Source: Paenibacillus_V sp046244365
GTDB taxonomy: Bacteria; Bacillota; Bacilli; Paenibacillales; NBRC-103111
Length of the DNA stretch: 64,000 nucleotides
Direction of reading: 5' to 3'
NCBI RefSeq assembly: GCF_046244365.1
Contig: NZ_CP176395.1
Location: forward strand, 8,060,001 to 8,124,000
Of this stretch, positions 59,045 through 64,000 are shown in pieces. Numbering within the stretch: position 1 is the first letter of the stretch; each line of letters starts with the position of its first letter. Both the position numbers and the translations under genes were made by a program. The notes under the pieces are model-generated. The model ran no database searches and was not told the DNA's origin. It saw only the letters and a list, made by a program, of their open reading frames with translations.

Positions 59045-60037
59045 TCACTGCGTTGCCCGCCGGCGAAATCCCTCCCTGTCCTTCTCCAGCGAACGGAGCA
59101 GCTTCGTCCTTAAGCCTTCGTACCACGGCGGCGCATCCGGCACGCCATCGCTGTCCTCCAGAGCATGCAGAACACGTGCAAATCCGTACAAGCCGGAGAA
59201 CCGCTCAAAATACGGAGCTAGCGCCAACTGCCCCTCTTCTAGCTCCTTAACGCTGCGATAGCCTTCCAAAAATGCTTCGGCGGCCGAGTCGGCTTCTTCC
59301 TGTCCGGAGTCGGCAATGTCCCTCAGCGTCGATACGACGTCCATGGCAAACCAGTGAACCATCGCATCGTCAAAATCGATGGCGGTGAATTCCCCCGTCG
59401 CTTCATCCAGGAAAACGTTATCCCGCTCGAAATCGTAATGAATATGGCCGTATTGCCCGGGTGTTTGAGGCAGCTTTTCCAAACGGTCGTTCAACCGGAC
59501 CCACTCGGCGATCGCGTCCGTTTCATTCGGGTGCTGCCGCAATACGCTGCTTATGAAAGCCATCGCATCCTTCCAGCTGCCGCGTCCCGCTCCTTTCGGC
59601 TCGAACGTCATGGACGATCGGTGCAGCGACGCCAGCGACACCCCCCACCGTCCATAATCGGCCGCGGCCAGCTTGCAGCGGTCCAGCCTTATCCCTTTTG
59701 CTTCCTCGAACGCTACCGCATAGTAAATGCCGTGAGCCGTCGGAACCTGTTCGATCAGCTCGCCGCGGTTTGAGGCAACAGGCTTCACGGCAGCATAGCC
59801 GTCGTTCCGCAGGTGCTGCATAAATTCGAGCTCCGCCTCGATTTGACCGGCATCGTTATCTTCTTCATGGGAAAAACGTAAAAAATACGTCTCCCCCCGG
59901 TTTTTAATCCCATAAACAAAATTCGTGCTTGCCCGCCAAAACGCCAGCGTTCCGGAATCGTGCTCCCAGAGCCGAACGGCTTCCCTAGCTGCGGCGTCCG
60001 CTTCCAGACCGCGTACCATCCTCTTCAAATTCATCAT
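59045..60037 (-). CDS. Phosphotransferase, aminoglycoside/choline-kinase-like fold
   Basis: 330 residues. The kinase-like core has YGHIHYDFERDNVFLDEATG (catalytic loop, Asp followed by Asn) and FTAIDFDDAMVHW (metal-binding Asp). ATG 60037 has AGGGGG 8 nt upstream; the longer frame has no support. Members phosphorylate small substrates such as aminoglycosides, choline or sugars. The family assignment is firm, the substrate unknown. Its 3' end has no clear terminator. Confidence 0.9.
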   Translation of the reverse strand: MMNLKRMVRGLEADAAAREAVRLWEHDSGTLAFWRASTNFVYGIKNRGETYFLRFSHEEDNDAGQIEAELEFMQHLRNDGYAAVKPVASNRGELIEQVPTAHGIYYAVAFEEAKGIRLDRCKLAAADYGRWGVSLASLHRSSMTFEPKGAGRGSWKDAMAFISSVLRQHPNETDAIAEWVRLNDRLEKLPQTPGQYGHIHYDFERDNVFLDEATGEFTAIDFDDAMVHWFAMDVVSTLRDIADSGQEEADSAAEAFLEGYRSVKELEEGQLALAPYFERFSGLYGFARVLHALEDSDGVPDAPPWYEGLRTKLLRSLEKDREGFRRRATQ

Positions 60038-60234
60038 CTTCTTTACCCCCTGCGGCCGGCAAAAGGATGGCAATTCGTCAAACGGCGTCTCCCCCTGCAG
60101 GCATAGTTAGTTGCAACTCGGTTCTCATCGATCCGCCACACCCCTTCCGTTCTTGTATTCTTTAAGAGCTTACCTCGGCATGCCGCTGAAATATATTGAA
60201 AGAATCTTTATACTTAAGTTTCCCGAGCAAGCAA

Positions 60235-60288
60235 GGACAACCGGCTTACGCGCCCTAACCGTTATATGATGCCGTACGTTTGCCGAGA
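60235..60288. repeat. GGATAAACG/CGTTTACCG hairpin repeat, copy 3
   Basis: A degenerate copy: GGACAACCGGC, a variable middle, then TACGTTTGCCGAGA. It lies in the 350-nt gap at 60038-60384, which also holds a terminator for the PNPOx gene and no supported ORF. Confidence 0.4.
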
Positions 60289-60326
60289 CGATGAACAATC
60301 AGCGGAAATATCCTTTCTGAACCGTC

Positions 60327-60360
60327 AAAAAGACGAGCCGACCGAAGTCATGCTCGCCTT
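60327..60360 (-). terminator. Terminator of the PNPOx-fold gene
   Basis: GGCGAGC/GCTCGTC arms followed on the minus strand by TTTTTGACGG, about 25 nt after the stop codon. Confidence 0.75.
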
Positions 60361-60384
60361 TATTTACGATCGCCGATCCAGCGC

Positions 60385-60951
60385 TCATTCCGCTTCCGAT
60401 AATCGCTTGCCGATCGGCGTCATTTGCCCATCCAGCGTATACGAATTTTTCTCGCGATGATAGTCGCGCATGCCGTCTTCGCCTTTATGTTCCGCCCATT
60501 TCTTAAGCGTCTCCCGTTCGCCCGTATACGAAAAGAACGGCACCGCATAGCCGCACGACGTTTGCACCATATGGATGTCGGCTACGATCAGCTGCCGCGC
60601 GCCGGGAAGCAGCTCGAAATGCAGGATGCGTTCCTCCCATTCGGGCGTACCCGGCAGGACGACGCGTCCCGTTCCGTACAGCCGCATAATCATCGGCGGA
60701 CCCTCGAACGCGCAAAACATAAACGTCACGCGCCCGTTCTCCTCGACATGCGCGCTCGTTTCGTTGCCGCTGCCGGTCAAATCCAAGTAAGCGACCTCGG
60801 ACGGCGAAAAAATACGAAGCACGTCATGACCTTTCGGCGAAAGATTGACATGGCCGTCCGCCTTCAGCGGCGCCGACCCGACGAAAAACATATGCTGCTT
60901 CTTGATAAAAGCCTCATGCTCCGGAAGTATTGCCGAAAACTGTTTCCCCAT
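60385..60951 (-). CDS. Pyridoxamine 5'-phosphate oxidase-fold protein
   Basis: 188 residues, split-barrel FMN/PLP-binding fold: HMFFVGSAPLKADGHVNLSPKG near residue 20, then GSGNETSAHVEENGRVTFMFCAF and RLYGTGRVV. Family members bind FMN or F420-like cofactors; true PNPOx C-terminal residues are missing, so the activity is not assigned. ATG 60951 has GAGG 10 nt upstream. It lies between the phosphotransferase and AlkD-like genes, with about 70 nt to the latter. Confidence 0.9.
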   Translation of the reverse strand: MGKQFSAILPEHEAFIKKQHMFFVGSAPLKADGHVNLSPKGHDVLRIFSPSEVAYLDLTGSGNETSAHVEENGRVTFMFCAFEGPPMIMRLYGTGRVVLPGTPEWEERILHFELLPGARQLIVADIHMVQTSCGYAVPFFSYTGERETLKKWAEHKGEDGMRDYHREKNSYTLDGQMTPIGKRLSEAE

Positions 60952-61021
60952 TGCCGCTCACCTCTATGAATGAAAATGATTCCTGATTCCATTATATAGG
61001 AACGGGCGGCATTTCACGACA

Positions 61022-61708
61022 TTACCCTTTCGCCTGCTTAAGTATTCCCTTGAGCGCTTCGCGGCGGCTTAATGCAGCGAGCGGCTGTGCCTCCGCGAAC
61101 GCGATGACCGCGGCGGGATCGGTTTTGGCGTATTCGCGCAGCGCCCAGCCGATCGCCTTCTGGATAAAAAATTCGCGCGAGCCGAAGCCGGTTTCGATGC
61201 ACCGGAACAACAGCGGCACGTCCGTCTTCTTTTTGTACTTCAGCTGAAAAAGAATCGCCGTCCTCTGCAGCCACATGTTTCCTGACGACAGCCACTTGTC
61301 GATATAAGGGACGATCAGTTCGGGATAGGCCTCGAACAGGCTCCCTACTAGAATCGAGGCGATCGCATCGACCGTATCCCACCATGATTTATCGGTTACG
61401 AGCGTTTCCAGCAGACCGATATCCTGCTTGCGAAGCTTTTTCGCTTTTTTGGCGAGCAAATCGAGCGCCAAATAGTGGTACTCCCGCTCCGGAAGCTCCC
61501 AAAGCGCAATCACCGCGTCGCACAGTTCATCGCCCTCCGGCCACCCGCACTCGGCCGCATAACCGCGGATCAGCTCTTTCCGCTTCGGCGACGGGATGCC
61601 GAGAAATCGAAACTGATGCTTCATGTAAGCCTGCATCGGACCTGCCGCCTGCACATCGGCGTTCATTCGCATCACGTTTTGCAAACCTTCCGCATAGGCA
61701 TTGATCAT
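61022..61708 (-). CDS. AlkD-like DNA alkylation repair protein
   Basis: 228 residues built of HEAT-like helical repeats, with SWWDTVDAIASILVG and NMWLQRTAILFQLKYKKKTD, the conserved DNA-glycosylase elements of the AlkC/AlkD family that removes bulky or positively charged alkylated bases. ATG 61708 has GGGGA 8 nt upstream; the longer upstream frame has none. The Trp-Trp-Asp-x-Val-Asp motif includes the catalytic Asp. Confidence 0.94.
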   Translation of the reverse strand: MINAYAEGLQNVMRMNADVQAAGPMQAYMKHQFRFLGIPSPKRKELIRGYAAECGWPEGDELCDAVIALWELPEREYHYLALDLLAKKAKKLRKQDIGLLETLVTDKSWWDTVDAIASILVGSLFEAYPELIVPYIDKWLSSGNMWLQRTAILFQLKYKKKTDVPLLFRCIETGFGSREFFIQKAIGWALREYAKTDPAAVIAFAEAQPLAALSRREALKGILKQAKG

Positions 61709-61790
61709 ATATGCTTTCCCCTTTCGGTTATTTCTTGAGCCTTCACGGGCATCAGCCGGACAATCTCTCTGCCGTTTCACGATACGATGC

Positions 61791-64000
61791 CTATTGCTCC
61801 AAACGATCGATCACACTGTTGTTGCGGTACTCCGTCGGGGTCATCCCCAGCTGCTTTTTGAACGTGCGGATCAAATTCTGCTTCTGTCCGAAGCCGCACA
61901 GCTCGGCTATTTCGTTAATGCCGCGGTCGGTGCCGCGCAGCATGCCGCATGCGCTCTTGACGCGGACATCGGTCAGCAGCTCGTGAAACGACTGTCCCGT
62001 CTCTTCCTTAAACAGCTTCGATACGTAATTGCCGTTCATATAAACATGGTCGGCGATCGTCTGCAGCGTGAGCGGCTCGGCAAAATGACCGCGGACGTAC
62101 TCGATGATTTTCCGGATCAGATCGGCGTTCTTGTTCTCCCGCTTGCTCTGAATATACGCGTGCGTCTTCTCCAGCACGTCGTCGAACCAGCCGCTCATCA
62201 CTTGCAGCGAGTCGAGCTTGCCGAACTCGTTATAAATATTGTATCCGGGCGCGTAGACGTCCTCGATCTGGCCGTTGATTTCCAAAATGACGGTAACGAG
62301 GCTGTGCACGATTTGCGTCAGCACCATGTTTTTGTAAGGAAAGCTCAGTTCTTCTTCTCCCTGCAGCTCGGCGATCAGCCGGTTTTTGACCGCCTTGGCG
62401 TTTTCGAGAGAGCCCGCCTTCAGCTCCTGGATCAGCTTGTCCGATTGGCTCTTATAGGCGAGAAAGCTTTTGCGGCTGAACGGTCCTCCCATCATATCCG
62501 CATACGAAATGACGCTGCCCGGTCCGGCGACGCGCTCTAGGAGCAGCATTTCCATCGCTTCGCTGAACGATACGGAAATATCGGGCGCCCGGTCGTAAAA
62601 GCCGCCGACTCCGATCGTAGCCTGCAAGCCGAACTGTTCTTCAATCGCGTCGCGAATGTGCACGGCCGCTTCCTTCGCAAAACCGATCGCCGTATCGAGG
62701 CCGCCGTCGCCGATCCGCTCAGGCACGTTGAGCACGATTGCCGTGTCGAAGCGCTGAATGCGGCCGACGACGACCCCCTTGCCGAACCGGCTGACGATTT
62801 CTTCGCACAAGGTCATGATGCCGTAGCTGAGCAGATTTTCTTCACGTTCCATTTCCTCGTCCCGGCCGCGCGCGAACGTCTCCTGCGAATAGCCTTCCTC
62901 GGCCGTACCGTCCGCAACCGCCGCCGTTTCGCGAAAAGCGAGACCCTTGTGCCGCAGCACCAGGACGACGAAGCGCTCCGGATCGACGTTCAAGCCGTAA
63001 TACTGCATCTGCCGCACGATATCGTGCGTGTCCTTCTGCTGGCCGATGAGCAGGCTGAGCAGAAAATGGTTTTTGAGCACCATTTCATTTTGCCGGAACC
63101 GTTCCTGGAATTCCTCGTTCTGCCCGACCAGAAAACGAAAAGAATCGGCGATGTAGCTGAATTCGTCCCGCTGCCCGGACGGCGGCGGAAGCTTGCCGAA
63201 CTGCCCCTCCACAGCCCGAAGCATGCGGCGGATCGGCGTATAATGGCGGCCCGAAACGATAGAGACGAGAAGGAGCCCGACGGCGAGGCAAATGCCGGAA
63301 ACGGTCAGCGTCATCTTGAGGACGACGCTCGATTTCTGGAATACCTCGCTGGCCGGATTCAGCGTCACGTAGCGCCAGCCGTTGAAATCGGACGTAATAT
63401 ACGAAACGAACGTGGAGACCCCGGCCATATCGACGATCATGTAGCCCGATTTGCTTTCGTCCATCCTGTGGTCCTCGGCCGGCTCAAAACGGTTGAACAG
63501 CATGCTTTTGTCCTTATAGGAAAGCACCTGTCCGTCCTTGTTCAGCACCGCCACATTGCCCAGCTTGCTGTTGTTGATGTTAACGACCGCATCGTACAGC
63601 AGATCCTCCTTGATGTTCAGAAGCAGCGCGCCAGACTTCGGGTATTCGTTGATCGGGACGCTCATCAAGAAGCTGATCAAATTCTCCTGCTTGCCGGTAA
63701 CGCTGCCGACGGTTCTCGTATCGAGCCACCTATTCGGCGCCTTACTATCCAGGAACCCGCGAACCTCATCCTCAAAGCGGGAGCCGGCCAGCACATCGAC
63801 GCCGCCGTTCGAAATGCTTTTGCCGTTCTTGACGTTGTACAAGTAAATGGAATGAATGTAGCTCGAGGATACCAGCTTGTCCCCGAACAAGACATTGACA
63901 TTCTGCATAAAATCGTAGCTTTCCCTCTGATCCCATGGCAGCCAGACCGCCCGCTGCACATCCTTATTGATCGCAAGGGACAATGCCATTTGCTCGGTTT
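61791..64000 (-). CDS. AraC-family regulator with Cache/HAMP sensor region, truncated at the right edge
   Basis: At least 736 residues; the frame is open to the right edge, so the N-terminal membrane helix is missing. Visible order: an extracytoplasmic Cache-like region (FMQNVNVLFGDKLVSSSYIHSIYLYN onward), a membrane helix at about 230-255 (TLTVSGICLAVGLLLVSIV), a HAMP-like linker, a central helical region and a C-terminal AraC double helix-turn-helix (LTLQTIADHVYMNGNYVSKLFKEE, INEIAELCGFGQKQNLIRTF). This YesN/YesS-like one-component design senses an extracellular ligand and activates nearby ABC/sugar operons, presumably including the import operon at 52487-57542. Confidence 0.92.
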   Translation of the reverse strand, partial: TEQMALSLAINKDVQRAVWLPWDQRESYDFMQNVNVLFGDKLVSSSYIHSIYLYNVKNGKSISNGGVDVLAGSRFEDEVRGFLDSKAPNRWLDTRTVGSVTGKQENLISFLMSVPINEYPKSGALLLNIKEDLLYDAVVNINNSKLGNVAVLNKDGQVLSYKDKSMLFNRFEPAEDHRMDESKSGYMIVDMAGVSTFVSYITSDFNGWRYVTLNPASEVFQKSSVVLKMTLTVSGICLAVGLLLVSIVSGRHYTPIRRMLRAVEGQFGKLPPPSGQRDEFSYIADSFRFLVGQNEEFQERFRQNEMVLKNHFLLSLLIGQQKDTHDIVRQMQYYGLNVDPERFVVLVLRHKGLAFRETAAVADGTAEEGYSQETFARGRDEEMEREENLLSYGIMTLCEEIVSRFGKGVVVGRIQRFDTAIVLNVPERIGDGGLDTAIGFAKEAAVHIRDAIEEQFGLQATIGVGGFYDRAPDISVSFSEAMEMLLLERVAGPGSVISYADMMGGPFSRKSFLAYKSQSDKLIQELKAGSLENAKAVKNRLIAELQGEEELSFPYKNMVLTQIVHSLVTVILEINGQIEDVYAPGYNIYNEFGKLDSLQVMSGWFDDVLEKTHAYIQSKRENKNADLIRKIIEYVRGHFAEPLTLQTIADHVYMNGNYVSKLFKEETGQSFHELLTDVRVKSACGMLRGTDRGINEIAELCGFGQKQNLIRTFKKQLGMTPTEYRNNSVIDRLEQ

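Overview
The window looks like a chromosomal segment of a Gram-positive, endospore-forming member of the Paenibacillaceae (Paenibacillus or Cohnella type). This is inferred from moderately high GC, strong AGGAGG-type ribosome binding sites with frequent GTG/TTG starts, a SpoIIM-family protein, a KinB-like sensor kinase, Lpl-type ABC importers with an AraC/Cache regulator, and ydaO-type c-di-AMP riboswitches. No rRNA, tRNA, transposase or CRISPR array was found. Both ends cut through genes.

Left part (1-9.2 kb): a truncated gene of unknown function lies behind two tandem c-di-AMP riboswitches. A KamA-family radical SAM aminomutase has its own promoter, c-di-AMP riboswitch, antiterminator and terminator. 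After a repeat-rich spacer come thioredoxin reductase (trxB), a 14-helix MFS exporter and a half-length TrxB-like flavoprotein, then a second MFS exporter with a 13-bp-arm palindromic operator in front.

9.2-20 kb: an envelope cluster. One operon encodes a secreted protein, an ABC-2 transporter and a sensor kinase/response regulator pair; a second encodes DedA and a BcrC-like undecaprenyl-diphosphate phosphatase. Next is a compact lysis module: a LexA-like autocleaving repressor (HTH plus S24 peptidase) divergent from three translationally coupled genes, XhlA-like protein, holin and GH73 endolysin, with no other phage genes nearby. An HI0933-type flavoprotein follows.

20-35 kb: ABC-F ATPase, PadR regulator, Gfo/Idh oxidoreductase divergent from an AraC regulator, KinB-like kinase, Pit phosphate transporter, the copper operon csoR-copZ-copA-VTT with a CsoR operator inside its promoter, an orphan OmpR-type regulator and a secreted NlpC/P60 hydrolase.

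35-46 kb: a secreted or anchored FAD oxidoreductase, nagA, a Zur-like regulator, acyl-CoA thioesterase, diacylglycerol kinase-like protein, a large secreted protein with a duplicated domain, an AhpD-like protein, and RDD and SpoIIM genes in divergent orientation.

46-64 kb: a five-gene MoxR/DUF58/DUF4350/DUF4129 operon; a CUT1 sugar importer (two permeases, lipoprotein) with a sulfatase; YceI; a small ORF made of 17-residue tandem repeats; then a phosphotransferase, a PNPOx-fold protein, an AlkD-like DNA glycosylase and the C-terminal part of a Cache/AraC transcription factor.

A recurring theme is short dispersed repeats in intergenic DNA. At least four families are visible: a 21-nt near-palindrome, a TTCACTATTAGTGAA-type palindrome, a GGATAAACG/CGTTTACCG hairpin and a 45-nt pair. 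There is also a strongly G/T-skewed 550-bp repeat tract.
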